64,000 nucleotides of DNA from contig JAPEVF010000089.1 of NCBI GenBank assembly GCA_029747585.1, positions 1 to 64,000 of the forward strand, given 5' to 3'. The notes beneath the pieces are model-generated. The model saw only the letters and a program-made list of their open reading frames with translations, was not told the DNA's origin and made no database searches. This document shows, piece after piece, positions 1 to 11,894 of this stretch (its first letter is position 1; each line of letters begins with the position of its first letter). The position numbers and the translations under genes were made by a program. Source of the stretch: Pleurotus djamor. Lineage: Eukaryota; Basidiomycota; Agaricomycetes; Agaricales; Pleurotaceae.

Positions 1-108
1 TTATGGACAATTACACGATATCCTTGATGCTCCAGATTGACGAGTAGGCGAGCGAGAGTCTGAGAGTGACAGAAAGATGGCGAGATGTGCCACGAAGCCA
101 GGGTCGCT

Positions 109-2312
109 TTAGTCGAAGTCATCGCTGAGAGAGAGGTCCAAGTGTGCTGCCTGAATTTTGCTGGCGACGAATCGAAGCAAAGCGGAGCCAGAAGGATGGG
201 AAGAGCTAGACGCATATCCAGAGGGTGCGGTATCCGAGCAGCTTGGGGGTGGCGACATGCTTCTATCTGAATCGACGGGTAAGTCAGTCACAGCCATTGG
301 CGTATCTGCCTCTAAGGGAGAACCGGTACGATGGTCTTTCACCGGTGTTTGGCGTGGGCAAGTGCTAGAAGAGAGAACCTCTATTTCAGCCTTCCGTCGA
401 GTGTGCAAGATGCGCATCAGCTCCCTCCTGCCGAGGAACTCGGTTAGATACTTCTAGTGGTAGTCGACTTGCTGACGAACCTCCATTCGTTTGGCATCGA
501 AGGTCGAGAAAGCATACTTAGCGCCTGGTGGTTTCTGTAAGTCACATCATTCTGTTGCGATACCGAGCCAACGCACCTTCTTTTCGTCGTTCTTGGTTAT
601 CGGTAATAGTGCATCGATATCAACGTCAATGCTAGGGTATACAGCGTTAGGTCACGTTGAATGGGAGGCTTCGCCAATTACCTGGAGAGATCATGAAAGG
701 CGACTCCGACCCATTCTAACCTTGCGGCTGCAAGCTTGAAGTTCTCGTGCTGAAGACTTCGACTACCAAACTTGTACGTGGAAAGGATGTCTATACCGTA
801 GGGATCGCCGTCCACTAGTCCTAGCAGTGGAACGCTGTAGTAAATCCCACATAAGTACACGATGAAGCCAAAAATAAACAGATCGATACTTCTGGGGTAA
901 ATGGTCAGATAATGCCTTCACTAGCTGCCGCGTAGCTACATCTGGATAGCCCTTTCCCTATCAGTTATTGGTAGGTCAGCATGCTAACAAAGAACGAAAG
1001 GTTAATTTACCGTAATAAGCAATCCGCGCCCAGGCATCGCAGGATGGTCTGTGATACGCAGCTTGCAGAGTGATTGAAAAACCGCCTGGAACCAAATTAG
1101 TTGGTCTAGCGATCGAGCCAGGACGAGCGTACATCTTTCTCCACCACAAGCACCCAGCTAATGGCGTACACCATACCAAAGCTGACTATGTCTTCCCCGA
1201 CAGGAATCGACACGCCCTAGAAACGTTCAGATAGAAATTCCCTTCGAAGTAAAGAACATGGATACCTCAGTATCTGTGATATCAATGGTCTCTCCAGACC
1301 GTAGGTGTATGCGAAGGCTAGACCCAGAAACCAGCCCCTTTGAAGTCGCTCGCTAGATTTTGGAGCTGAGAGTGCTACCATGAATCAAAACCTGAATAAG
1401 CATACTACATTCAAGTGTGAGCGTTCGCCCCCAAACGTGGCGGCCAAGTCATCAATGATCTACAATTCACTTGTCGTATCAGCGGATGTATGCGTATTTG
1501 GGGGGTAAAGGGAGAGGTCACCCGATCCACAACGCCTTGTTTCTTGAAAAGAGCCACGTCCTTATAGTACAGGTCCCTAGTATCATGACATTTGATGTTT
1601 CAAGAAAGCAGGAGGGAACATACCGCTTCGTTGTGGGAACATCATCGACCAATGCCTCATGGACATAATCCGCAACCCTGAAAAGCTGAGCTGCACAACA
1701 CAGAACAAAGACGGTTAGTAGCTCTTCATAGTGGCAGTCAGACGACGAACCAAATGGTTTAGCGCTGGAACTTTGTGAGTTCTTTGGGTAGTATATAGTC
1801 CGTGTTCCTGGAGATCTGCGATGCGTTTAGCAGGTTCGAAACGAAACTTTGGCAACCCGTTCACCCATTCTCAGAAACCTTCCGACGGTTCGCAAGGTTA
1901 AGCTGTATTCGATGACCACGTCTAGAAGACCGCGTCGGTTTCTGATAGTCGGAGGCGCCGCCCTCAGCCTTTTCTTTTGGATTTTTCACCACAGTTTTCG
2001 TGGTTGGTTGGGTCGACGACACTAACTGTCCGAGGAAGGATAAGACCAGAGCTTCAACTTCCTCGATTCCCTTAGATCTGCTCCGGTGATGAGCAACATG
2101 AGGCGGGGCATAGAGCAAGAGAAGCACCGAGAATCCAGGGTTAGCTCGTCGTCATTATCCAGGTCAATGTCGCAGGGTTCGATGCCCGTATTTCCGCCGC
2201 CTATCAAGGCATCGCATGTATCCATTTGTGACGAAGGGTCCCAAACATCGATGTCCTCGGTCGAGCAGAATTTATCTTCTTCGTCAAAGTCGTCCACAGA
2301 GAGGATATGCAT
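109..2312 (-). CDS. SPO11: Spo11, meiotic topoisomerase-VI-A-like DNA cleavage protein
   Basis: Spo11 makes the DNA double-strand breaks that start meiotic recombination, through a tyrosine transesterase related to topoisomerase VI subunit A. Spliced exons give an acidic N-terminus (MHILSVDDFDEED), then EVEALVLSFLGQLV, a YYPK segment, AQLFRVADYVHEAL, and TTKRDLYYKDVALF. The last carries the catalytic tyrosine; the family position is the second Y, codon 1564-1566. Next come DDLAATFG, ATSKGLVSGSSLRIHLRSGE, WVLVVEKD, KGYPDVATRQLVKALSDHLP and the Toprim metal site LVDGDPYGIDILSTYKFGS, followed by ARLEWVGV and HTRRKAEIEVL. Early exons resolve as 2128-2312, 1865-2077, 1624-1815 and 1522-1576, joined by introns of about 47-62 nt; all sampled junctions keep frame. 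ATG 2312 is the first methionine of the open frame. The gene looks intact, with both catalytic motifs present. The family call is secure; some middle and 3' exon edges are less certain. Confidence 0.9.
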
Positions 2313-2815
2313 AACGCTGGTCGTGGTCTGTCGTGGTTTGCTCAGAGCCGACGCCGCCAAGTCGAAGCGCTAATGTAAATTAATTTACCGATGACACTCA
2401 GGAGTCGAGGCAGGGGTTTCGGGAGTTGTACTTGTAAAACATGCGAGCTGCACCTAAAACACAATGGAATGACGGCGGCGGCGGCGACGACGTTAAGGTA
2501 CATGATAAATGATACATCATTGTCCGTATCAAGTGCACCACGATACAATAGTCACGAGTCGCCAAAAAGAGTCTGACAGCGTTCTTGAAACCCTCGAGCG
2601 GCGTTTCCAACTAGAAAGTACAATCCGGGTGTAATGCTATTACAGTGTAGGTAAAGTAGAAGGAATAATGAAGTTCGAATGCAATTATGGTCTACTAGCT
2701 TGGCAAACTATGATGGAGGTGGCTGAGAAGGACCTGGCACGGAAGCAGGATAGATCGGGGGTGGCGGTGAAATGATGAAGGTCGATGAAGGGTCGACACG
2801 ACTCTTGGGGTATGG
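2313..2815. other. Intergenic, SPO11 5' side / zinc-finger gene 3' side
   Basis: About 500 bases between the SPO11 start and the zinc-finger gene stop. It would hold the SPO11 promoter and the zinc-finger 3' UTR. A short GGC-rich run lies near 2472-2492. No further gene is seen. Confidence 0.6.
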
Positions 2816-3702
2816 TTATCGATGATTATCGTCTAATGATGTCGCATTCTCGCTGTCCGATTGGTGTAGCCGTGCGTGGCGCCGCATATTGCTGAGAACA
2901 CCAAAACTTCGTCCACATCCATCTACAGGGCAAACGAAAGCTACAAGACGGAATGTAGTGAGTCCATCAGATCGGCAAGCCCGTTAGGTGACCGGGGAGC
3001 TCACGTTTATCATCAGAATGTGAGGCGAGGTGGATCTGTTTAGCTGTGTCAGTGGCAATGACGACAAGTCATGCACGCCACATTGCTCACTCTAAGCCCA
3101 CTAGGTCGGTAAAATCGTTTCTTGCATACGTTGCATTCGTACTTCATGGATGCTGAGAAAATATCCCCACCATCTTCGGCCATTGGTTCGCGTTCGGTTA
3201 GGCCTGAAGAAGTGGACGGACGAGATCGAGGCGCGTGCGGGGGTATCGAAGGATGAAGATCCGTTGGGGATGCATGGTATTGACTATAAGGTATGTTATG
3301 GGAATAGGCAAATTGAGACGGTGAAGCGGGGCTGTGAAGCGATTGCGAGGGTTGGCGAGAGTGTGGTAGCGACTGTGGCGTTGGATAGTGATGTGGAAGG
3401 CCGTGGTGAATTTTGGAGGAAGGTTCAGACAGTGATCTAGGGACGTGGCGCTGGGGGAACAGGTATGAGCACTACGACCTCGTCCTCTCTGCCTCATGCT
3501 AACCTGTTGGTCGTGAGAGGCATTGCGCGGTCGTGAAACGTGATCATTTGTAGATATTTGAAGGGGTGCCAATGTTAGTGAAGCACCTTCGCTGGGACGT
3601 TGCTCTATCAAACTGGACTCAGTAAAATGAGACAATTGAGGGAGGCGTGAAGCAGATACCTCGTATTATGTGGTGGATAGATGGAAGAACTGGTCGATCC
3701 AT
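2816..3702 (-). CDS. C2H2 zinc-finger transcription factor (two fingers)
   Basis: Predicted nuclear DNA-binding protein of 219 residues. Five exons fit exactly: 3660-3702, 3504-3604, 3091-3450, 3005-3035 and 2816-2940, 660 nt in all and in frame. The first two thirds is Ser/Pro/His/Gln-rich and presumably disordered. The C-terminus carries two adjacent C2H2 fingers. The first, CNVCKKRFYRPSGLRIHLASH, is built from exons 3 and 4; the second, CPVDGCGRSFGVLSNMRRHARLH, is in exon 5. The RPSGL and SNMRRH signatures are typical of a large expanded agaricomycete finger family. The ATG at 3702 is the first in frame after stops around 3721-3735. A short tail of about 16 residues follows finger 2. The target genes are unknown. 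The finger call is certain and the N-terminal exons are likely. Confidence 0.85.
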
Positions 3703-4298
3703 TGCGTAGCGGTCGAGGTCGAGGACCTATTAGGGAGGAAGAGGGTGGGGAGGGTGGCTAAGAGCCATACAGTGGCAACAGTTGGAATTATATATACTAG
3801 TCAGCTCAAGGTAATTATAGCCGAAAGAGAGCTCCGAGATGGCGTGTGCTCGACTCTCTTAGTTCTTCCATTTGGACCGCCGGTCGAGGTTAGCAAAAAA
3901 CATATGATGCTGAGGTAACAGAATGGTACGAAACTGGCATGGGTTGCAGCATTGCTGCGATCTTGTCAGTAATCAGAACTGGCTTGGGGGTCTCGGAATA
4001 TCCCATGCTTGTGGGTCTGGTGTTACAAGGACCGAAAAGATCCAAGCCGAGTCAGCGATCTACAAGATTCATGCAGATGTTATGGAGGGGAAGACCCTGT
4101 CAGAATGTTGAAGTAAGTGTTTACTGTCAGGGATGGACAGTATCTACCATGCGTCTTTATAACAACCAGATCGAGTTTGCCTTCGTTACTCGGTTCAAAT
4201 ACCGTGCCTGTGGGGGCGGTGCACCGACACCTGCGTCTATTGCCAAATACAGATTTGATCCCTTCGCGACAATTATATTTACAAGTAGAAACGAGGTT
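3703..4298. other. Intergenic region
   Basis: About 600 bases upstream of the zinc-finger gene and downstream of the BTB gene. A TATA-like stretch (tatatatact) lies at 3791-3800, about 90 nt upstream of the zinc-finger ATG. No convincing coding sequence is seen; open frames here are antisense or run into the BTB gene. Confidence 0.5.
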
Positions 4299-5511
4299 TT
4301 ACGTAGACCAGTCCGAAGTCTCGTCGTCCACACCAAACCAACGCGGCAGCGAAGTCCATATATTGGCGCGTATACTGTCGGTCAACTGGCGAAAATCGTC
4401 TCGGCAATTTTCACATGCTCGATAGATGGTCGGATGCTCGCCGCCAGTCACGAAGTTCCTATTGAGCATTGCCTCTAGGTCGCGTATCATGTACAAGGGG
4501 TCGGAAAGTCTGATATCATCGCCAGCAGAGTTAATCTTGAGCAACAGTTCGAACGTGATTGCTTCGAAGGCGGCTTGACAAGAACGCTGAGTAGAGTCCC
4601 TCGCGCTATAGGCGCAATTTTGCGAAGCTGGCCTTCCCTCCAGATGGTTGACGACAAAAGTAGACAGGTATCTCGAAGCGTGTTCTCTTCCACGAAGTAG
4701 TCGCATTAGATCTTCAGGGGAGAGCAAAGCGAGCTGCGTGTTTCTGGATGTCGGGCACATGTAACCTGCGGCCGCGGCACTCGGTGAATAGCGAGACAAA
4801 TCGTAAAACGCAGAGGGGAGCAGTTCCGGTGCGCCAGCCATTCGGGCAAGGTTGATTACCATTCTGCGTAGAAAACGTAAGCATGGCGGCATTAAACACT
4901 TGGGGATAACCTTACATGGGATGAGGAAAGGTGTCTCTGGGAAAATATAATCCGCTAGGATCTTCGACACTTTCTTCCCGTTTGTCCCATCCGTCGAGAG
5001 TAAGCGGCCAGTCTGCGTGAAGGGTTTGAGCAAGATCGTGACGGAGGTGTCGAACTTGGTACTTTGAGACGAGGGTCAAAACGGTCGCGGCCAAAGGAAA
5101 TCCAGCTAAGTCGCAGTGCAGGGAAGATCTAGAGCAGGGCGTGTGAGCGAAGGGAGCTACACACGGAAAAGGACGTCGCCTTTGTACGTACACGCCATCG
5201 TAAAGTGCAACCAGAAAATCTTTGATATCATCAGGAGCTTCAGGGACAAGCAGGACAGGGCGTCCTTCCAGAAAGTCGCCCGCCGAGCCTTCCTGAGGTA
5301 AGGCCTGAATAGCGGAGGCGAGAGGTGCTGAGTGCCGGCAGAGTAGACCCCGGTGAACCAAGAAGTAGTAGTCGCCAGCCCGAATAGCGAGATTGCCATC
5401 ATCAAAGCCAAAGTCTGGGTGTCTGGCGGGTAGCTTTCCGGCGGGGCGTGACAGAGGTTTTGTGTTCGATGCATCGTGTCTGTTGGTACTAAATTCGAGG
5501 GAGAGATCCAT
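4299..5511 (-). CDS. BTB/POZ domain protein
   Basis: Spliced from three exons (5192-5511, 4916-5128, 4299-4863; 1098 nt, 365 residues). The N-terminus matches the agaricomycete BTB layout: RHPDFGFDDGNLAIRAGDYYFLVHRGLLCRHSAP, then VLLVPEAPDDIKDFLVALYDG, then ATVLTLVSKYQVRHLRHDLAQTLHADWPLTLDGWD. The rest is the family's usual helical C-terminal region (VINLARMAGAPELLPSAFYDLSRY onward, ending in RYFG-like PRWFGVDDE). BTB domains dimerise and often recruit Cullin-3, but no partner domain is present, so the substrate or role is unknown. These proteins form large lineage-specific families in mushrooms. Both splice junctions keep frame. The start is the first ATG of the open exon. Confidence 0.85.
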
Positions 5512-6258
5512 GAAATACTGGGATGGTTGATGTCGGATGTGGTAATGATGTTCAACTCGAAATTGAAGTGAACAAGTGAACTCGAGGTATGACCAGTCAG
5601 ACCACGTGATGTTCTGCCTCGACCAGCCTTCCCGATACCTTCCCGATTGCTACAACTTCAAGTCGCTTCAAGTCGAACCGAAGTCAACATATATAGTTCA
5701 TAGAGCCTTCATTTAACCATTCCGTCATTACAGTGTCGATGCCCAAGTCTCATATGGAGTACTTCGTGTCAGACGAATGAAAGCAAATAGCAAGCCAGCC
5801 CAAAGTCGGTGGCAAGTCGGTGGCGTAGCATGAGAACGACATTGGAGTCCCAAAATGAAATCTGGCTGGATTGGTATGGCTAAATGTCGTTGTAATGTCG
5901 CCGAGGTATCTGGTCGAGCAAAATGGATCCAAGTATGCCCCATTCGTGTGAAGAAAGTATGTCGATCCAAGATTGCCCCATCCATCATAAGGTCATGCAT
6001 GATATGGGCAGCGGAAATGTTGAATGTATCAGGTATGTTTTTGTAGCCAGTATTGAAAACACAGAGATATGGATGGAGAATGTTGTTGAAGTCAGAACTG
6101 TGGTACATGGTGACCTATAGTGACGCTGGCGAAGTTTGGATCGTGAGAACGTGTGACCTTTGCAAAAAATTGAACGCGTCGGAGGTCCTTCCCTCATCCT
6201 CAAACCAAAACCACCGCAAGCGACGTAAATCCATCTCCATCCCCCTCTTCTTTCAAAA
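5512..6258. other. Intergenic divergent promoter region
   Basis: Lies between the divergent BTB and caprin-like genes. A 126-codon open frame on the minus strand (5728-6108) starts with ATG but shows no family signature, no signal peptide and no clear intron, so it is not called. Short direct repeats (gtcggtggca at 5805 and gtcggtggcg at 5816) are present. Confidence 0.5.
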
Positions 6259-8285
6259 ATGGCCGACGCTACCTCCACACCGACGACTCCTTCTACCCGC
6301 TTCGTCCCAGGAGCACCACCCCCTCAACCTCTGTCAAAATCACAGAAAAAACGCAGAGCCAAGGGCCCAAAATCGGAGAACGCTCCAGAGTCGCCAGTCA
6401 TCATCACGGATACCACCTCTGCCGCTCTCGTTGAGAAGGCTCCTGAGCCTGAGGAGGTTAGGGAAGGCTCGCTTGCTCCGGAGCTAGTCGCGCAACCTGA
6501 AGCCCCACAACCTGCGACACCTTTGCCGGAGGAGGAGGCCGTCCTTAAAAATAGCCCCATCGTCGAACTGGTGAATAAGAGACTCAAGGCTACTAACAAA
6601 AAGATTGTAAGATCGTTTTCACTCCTCGTCTGACTGGTCACGGAATATTTACGGATTGAATTGTAGCAACGGATAGCTACTTACGCTGCTACTGACGCGG
6701 ACAAGCTCAACGACGATCAAAAGCGAACGCTAAAAACTTTGCCTACGCTCGAGGCCGTCCAAAAAGAGCTAGGTGAAGTCAAGAAGGTCATCGAGGTAAT
6801 TTTACACTTTATCTTCTGCCACATAAGTCACGCGGGCCTGACGATCGCTTGAATCCAAGGTTTACGAGTCCGAGCTTGCTCATGAACTCGCGTCGAAACG
6901 ATTGGAAACTGAGAAGGCTGAGAAAGCCCGGATAGCTGCAGCTGCCGCTGATGCCCAAGTATGTCCTTTCCATCCAGCGCAGTCGAGTCACTCATTTGTT
7001 CTTCTTTCGCAGCGCGCCACTGTCGCGAAGACATCGGATCTAATCACTCTACTTCGCATCCGGTCACTGTTGAGCAGCGCCGACCCCGAGGTCCTGGGTC
7101 TTGGTGTTCAAGCTCAAGAGGCCGACGCCCTCTTTGCACTCAGTGACGCGTTACTCGGTTCGACCGGTGACGTCAAGCAATCTGTCCTGGATGGCTACTT
7201 CTCGGGGGTAGGAGATTTCGACGGTGTCCCATGTCTGTTTCCCCCTTGTCTATAATGTGATTCAATCCTGACCATTTTTCTTTTTTTAGATTCTCGCTTT
7301 TCCGAGCTTGTTCAACTGTATACCAACCCTCCACGCGCCCCCACTCCCGAACCAGTACCATCACCTGAGGCTGAGAATGGTGATGTTGCATCGGAACCTG
7401 AAGTTGCAGACGATCTCGCCGTTTCTGGTGTGACAGTCACGGTTGGTGCCATCTCAACGTCCGGCAGCTTCCATTTCATGCAGGAAAGCGAGCTTGAGGG
7501 CCCTACATTTGAGGAAACTGCTGAATGGGTGGAGTCCTCGGATGCGGTCGAGGCCCCCGTCGAGGTTCCTGAACAAGCACCACCCGCCCCAGAAACAAAT
7601 GGTCACGCTGTAACGAACGGAAGTGTATGTGCCACCCGTGTGCTTCTTTCTAAGATTTCAGCCCGCTTATTAGTCTTACCAGGTTCCTGTCCAATCCAAT
7701 GGTAATTCGTTAGACTGGGCTGCCGACGACACAGGGGACCTACCACCTATCGATGGGTTTCAGGCCACGTACGGCACATCTGGCTCTGCAACGCCCGATG
7801 CCGTTGAACAATCTTCCGCTGCTGAGCCTGCTGCTGAAGCTCTCACAACAAATGGCCATGTTCCAGTGGCAGAATCAACCCCGGCTGCGGAAGATGATGG
7901 TTTCACCCAGGCTCGTGGCAGTCGTGGTTTCCGTGGTCGTGGTAGTGGTTTCCGCGGTGGTGAGCGTGGAGGCTACCGTGGTGGTGATCGTGGTGGTTTC
8001 AGAGGATATCGTGGTGGCGATCGTGGATTCCGAGGTGGACATCGTGGTGAACGTGGTGGTAAGTAGCTTTTCTGCCTCGTTAGCTCCTTCTCTGATGTTG
8101 ATGATCTGTTAGGCTTCCGTGGAGGTCGTGGTGAGTGGAGAGGTGACGGTGAGCACCGCGGGCGTGGACGGGGACGGGGACGAGGAGGTGAGCCACGACT
8201 ACTTCCTTAACTCTTTAATACTGAACTGAGCTTGCTAGGCCCTCCTTCGCACGCCCAAGCACCCTCAACACCTGCACCGGCTTAA
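6259..8285 (+). CDS. Caprin-like RNA-binding protein with RGG-box tail
   Basis: Eight exons fit (6259-6606, 6667-6795, 6860-6958, 7013-7223, 7290-7624, 7683-8058, 8113-8187, 8239-8285; 1620 nt, 539 residues). An Ala/Pro-rich start is followed by a helical segment at about residues 105-200: VNKRLKATNKKIQRIATYAA, LNDDQKRTLKTLPTLEAVQKE, then a charged coiled coil. This resembles the caprin-1 dimerisation domain of metazoan stress-granule proteins. The C-terminal third is an arginine-glycine repeat tail (GFRGRG, FRGGERGGYRGG, GHRGERGG, RGRGRGRGRGG), a usual RNA-binding and phase-separation element. A cytoplasmic mRNP role is inferred from this layout. Start: ATG 6259, in a context of aaaaATGg. 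The RGG assignment is certain; the caprin relationship is from pattern memory. Confidence 0.8.
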
Positions 8286-9114
8286 AAAGTTTGGAGCTCT
8301 TTCTGTAACCCTAGTTTGACATCTAGCGAGGCCTCGCTTACATCGATGCAGTCTCCTCCGTGCCGAATATATCAAATGTTTATTCCCCCTCTCATCTTTT
8401 CTGCCAGTGATTTTTTTTGGTGCGGCCTCGTGCGCGTCCTAAAACCGCTTTATCGGACCGTCATCTTCGGAAATTTGTTTGCGTGAGCTAATACCGACGT
8501 CGTGGCTTTGCTCATGATGATGCTACCCGCACGGGTGGAAAATTGTGATACCTGCCAAGTTCAGCCCTACCTCACTCCGTTAATCACGATAAGCCCGAAG
8601 TTTTCTCTGGACAGGAGGGATTTTGTGTTTCTCACCGAGCAAGGTATGTGGGGAACGGGCGCTATACAGGGATTGTTACTGACACGAGGTTGGCGGAATG
8701 ATCACTGTTTCAGGGAACCCAACGGATGCCGCGATGGAAGAAGAGAAGCAAATTCGGTCCCAGAGCCTCTCGGTTGATGACTAGTGCGCGATAAATGAAC
8801 AACCCACTCCCAGCCCATTCACACCAAGAATTTTTCTTTTATTCTGACAACAATTGGCGCTACCGTTCGCGCAAGAATGGAAACCCACTCTCCCGCATCG
8901 GGAACGCCTCGATGCTAATTCATAAGGTGATGAAACACGAGTAAGGGACGGGACGCCTGAACAGTGATCATGATGTGCGAGGTGCACGACATGTTTTTCG
9001 CCTCATGCTTTGTGTATGGAAGATCTAAGCCAACTTTAATCCTTCAAAGCGCACCTTAACCATGGTCTCCAACTCCTTCATACTCATATCCGACGAAAAC
9101 TGATAAATGTCCCC
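8286..9114. other. Intergenic region
   Basis: About 830 bases between two plus-strand genes. It holds the caprin 3' UTR and the promoter of the next gene. A poly-T run sits at 8411-8418. A 91-codon open frame at 8502-8777 has no recognisable features and is not called. Confidence 0.5.
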
Positions 9115-10481
9115 ATGGTCTCTCCTCCAGGCGCAGCTCGCACTATGTCATCTCTCTTCCTCCACGCCAGTATCATCGGTGTTTCCGTAGTCTCTGTCTT
9201 CAGTATCTTCAAGTCTTGGTCCAATTACAAGGAAAATCAAGCCCGGACGGAGCGAAGGCTCTTGGAGGACATTGCGGGACTTTCTCGGACAATCGAAAAG
9301 AAAGAAAAGGAGATACGAACGTTGCAGGAGAGATTAGAGGTCGTCTCGGCTGAGGTTCTTGACAGAGGTCAGACTATCTCTGGTCTTGAGCGGCTGGTCG
9401 AGGATGCGCGAGGGGAGGTCACGGACAGGGACAATGCAGTGCGGAGGATGGAGGTACAGAACCAGGAGTTGGAGGTGCAGTTGGAGTCTCTGAGGAGCGC
9501 GAGTACGAACGGCAAGGTCGAGCATACGAATGGACACCCCGAAGCGTCTCCAAGCAGCGCACCTGATAACAACAGTGTTGCTTCCGTTGTCGGTGACAAG
9601 TACAGCATCGAGTACGTGATCGACATACTCAAAACGTTGAACACGGAAATATTACGGTTGGCGTCGTCCATGGCTCAGAGGTTCGCGTCCTCAGAAATGC
9701 CTCGAGACTATGCGGAGACCGAAGAACGCTTAGAAGCAGAGAAGCAGGCCATAGAAGTCCTTGGTAGCGGGATGGTCGCGCTTTTGTGCCAGGAGGGCGG
9801 CAATCGCGACGTAGCTCTACTGCGTTTCGCGTTTCAAACGTGTATGAGCGCGTTTTCTGATTGGATGTCTTCGTCATGGTACTTTGAGGACCCAGACACC
9901 GAACAGGTGTTGACCAAAATCTATGAACAGCTACGTGAATCTGGTGAGCTCCAAATCTCCCCGCCCACGCACTTTTTTGTTGACTTGGTTCAGAGGATCA
10001 ACTCACCGCTGGTCGGTGGCGAACTCTCACTCGAACTCACGTCCAACGGATGGTGAAGACCAAGCCAGATATCTCTGAATACTTCCTTGACGCGTTCAGT
10101 AACATCCTCATGGCTGTCGGCTTCGCTGGTCAGCAAGATTCCATGCAGGCCTTCATCACTTCCGAGTTCGGAGCGCAGATGGGGAGTATAGGGCAACTGG
10201 CCCTGGAATTGAACAAGGCCATCGGTGAAGGACTGATTTCAACTGATATCGAACCGATATACGTCTCACCTGGTGTCCCGTTCGACCCAGCGGTCATGGA
10301 CGATGATGAGCACTTTGCGGACCATTTCGAAGATCTGGGAGAGGAGGAAGAAAGTGTTTTGTGTACTACGGAGATGGGTCTTCTGTGCACCGTTGAGGGC
10401 CATGGTCTAAGTCGTTCGGATGAGAAAATACTTCAACGTCCTCGAGTCGTCCGCATGTCACGAGTCCAGCAGGGTTCGTAG
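9115..10481 (+). CDS. Coiled-coil membrane-anchored protein, frame-interrupted
   Basis: Protein of about 455 residues with no introns. After the alternative second start (MSSLFLHAS, ATG 9145) comes a hydrophobic N-terminal helix (SIIGVSVVSVFSIF), suggesting a membrane anchor. A long heptad-rich coiled coil of about 100 residues follows (RTERRLLEDIAGL to LEVQLESLRSAS), then a globular domain (YSIEYVIDILKTLNTEILRL, EMPRDYAETEERLEAE, WYFEDPDTEQVLTKIYEQLRESGE). The reading frame changes near 10005-10010. The upstream frame ends in a stop at 10054-10056, and the conserved-looking continuation GRWRTLTRTHVQRMVK is in the next frame. One extra base after position 10008 would join them, and no intron fits. 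It therefore looks like a one-base deletion, either real or a draft error. Function is unknown; I recall similar proteins in other agaricomycetes. Confidence 0.7.
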
Positions 10482-10668
10482 GAGACCATGGGATCGCTTT
10501 CTGTCCGACGTATTTAAACGACCTCGCCGATTATGTATGTAACTTGCTATATGTTGACCTATGTAGTATCATATACACACCTCGTATTGAAGGTGTTATA
10601 ATTTTTGTGACATCATCGGATAGAAAGCGGTCGCGCTTGAGCGCTTACGATCCCGGCTTCTAACCACA

Positions 10669-11146
10669 ATGTTCGCGACTGCCGTCCGCTGCTCAAAAGC
10701 CTCTCGGGCTCCCCTCAACTCGAAAAAAGCAAACAAAGACTTCTACAAAGGTCCCCCGCATCGCTTCTCCACCTAATCCACGCATGCTCAACTCCTGCAG
10801 GAACGCGACAGGCTTTCCTCCCCGGTGGCCACCGCACTGGTGCTCCCGGTGTTCACGTCGTACGGGGGAAAGCAAAATACCGTCTCATCGATGAGAAAGT
10901 CAGAGTCTTCGTTGCACCACCGCTGGAAAAGATTGAGGCTTCTGCAGTGCGTCATAAGTCCTTGTTTTCTGTCTTAGTCGGCCTGACATTTCTCGTTCGC
11001 AGTTGAAACCATATGTCTCAACTCAAGTGAGATTAACCAAGCCCGAGACGCGGCAAGTGTATGGGAAACTACCGCCACAAGGTCTTACAGCTTCGCACTT
11101 GCTAAAAGTTGCTCGGGGGAATGGAAGTGATTTGAAGACGGCATAG
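10669..11146 (+). CDS. MRPL27: Mitochondrial large-subunit ribosomal protein mL41 (MRPL27 type)
   Basis: Structural protein of the mitochondrial ribosome large subunit (MRP-L27 family; human mL41). Three exons (10669-10750, 10801-10946, 11003-11146) give 123 residues, a normal size for the family. The N-terminus is basic and suited to mitochondrial import (MFATAVRCSKASRAPLNSKK). The family core is NKDFYKG, GGHRTGAPGVHVVRGKAKYRL, DEKVRVFVAPPLEKIEASALKPYVS. Introns are 50 and 56 nt. The gene lies 187 nt behind the coiled-coil gene on the same strand. Confidence 0.88.
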
Positions 11147-11894
11147 GTGATTGGTTCATCTGTTTCACGGAAGGGGTGATTTTCTGGGTCAGTGTATCCT
11201 AGTTGTGGGCGACCCCATAGACAGATTGCAATCCCTCCTCTTTACGTCTTTGGGACACTGTTCGCCGCTAACGATGAAAGCGAGGGTCATCAATGTATAG
11301 GCCATGGCCTAAGCTATGGTTGTTGCCACTTTGCCATTGATTGTTTTCCAAGGAGACAACTTCCAGGAAAGTCGGGATGATCGAGGCTCGGGGTGCTCAG
11401 TCTCTTCCAACATGAGGGGATGGTTTCAGTTCAAGTGGTGGTTACTGAGCGCCAGTACGTCGACATCTCTCACACTTCATGAACCCAGGTCCCCCGACTT
11501 GCGTTGATACCATCAATGATGCTGTGAATGAAGGTCCGTTGCGCCGAAGACTTGCGAGAGTAAAAAGGTTCGTCTCAGTGACAATAGCCAATTGACTTGG
11601 ATGTCATATCAGAGAAGGGCTGGCTAAGCTTTATTAGCGAAGGATATTCTGGGACGCCCAATCTTAGGCGATGAAGCCAGAGCTCCGGTATTCCTGTGGC
11701 AACGACATACTTCCCCATGGCCTGATACACATATCTGACGGAGTTACAACTCCCGGTACTCACGTCGTCTATACTCATGATCCCAACCACGCCAAAACGC
11801 CGCATCACTCTTTTCGTTTCCTCTTCTCAGTTCCTACGCAAGCCCTGGAGGCCATTTCCTTCGTTTTGCTTGGTTTCCTTCTCCCTTGGTTTAG
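11147..11894. other. Intergenic region
   Basis: About 750 bases, presumably holding the mL41 3' UTR and the promoter of the next gene. Open frames are short and no family signature is seen. An unrecognised 5' coding exon of the next gene could lie here. Confidence 0.5.

Noticed and set aside
4192..4203. ggttcaaatacc, similar to a tRNA B box
   Set aside because: No matching A box, acceptor stem or anticodon arm around it.
3939..4478. 179-codon plus-strand open frame
   Set aside because: Overlaps the BTB 3' end antisense, lacks any motif, and simple splicing of the BTB gene explains the DNA.
5728..6108. 126-codon minus-strand ORF between BTB and caprin genes
   Set aside because: ATG-initiated but no signature, signal peptide or introns; insufficient support for a gene call.
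7753..8112. Val/Ser-rich open frame overlapping the RGG region
   Set aside because: Alternative reading of the Arg-Gly repeat codons in the caprin-like gene.
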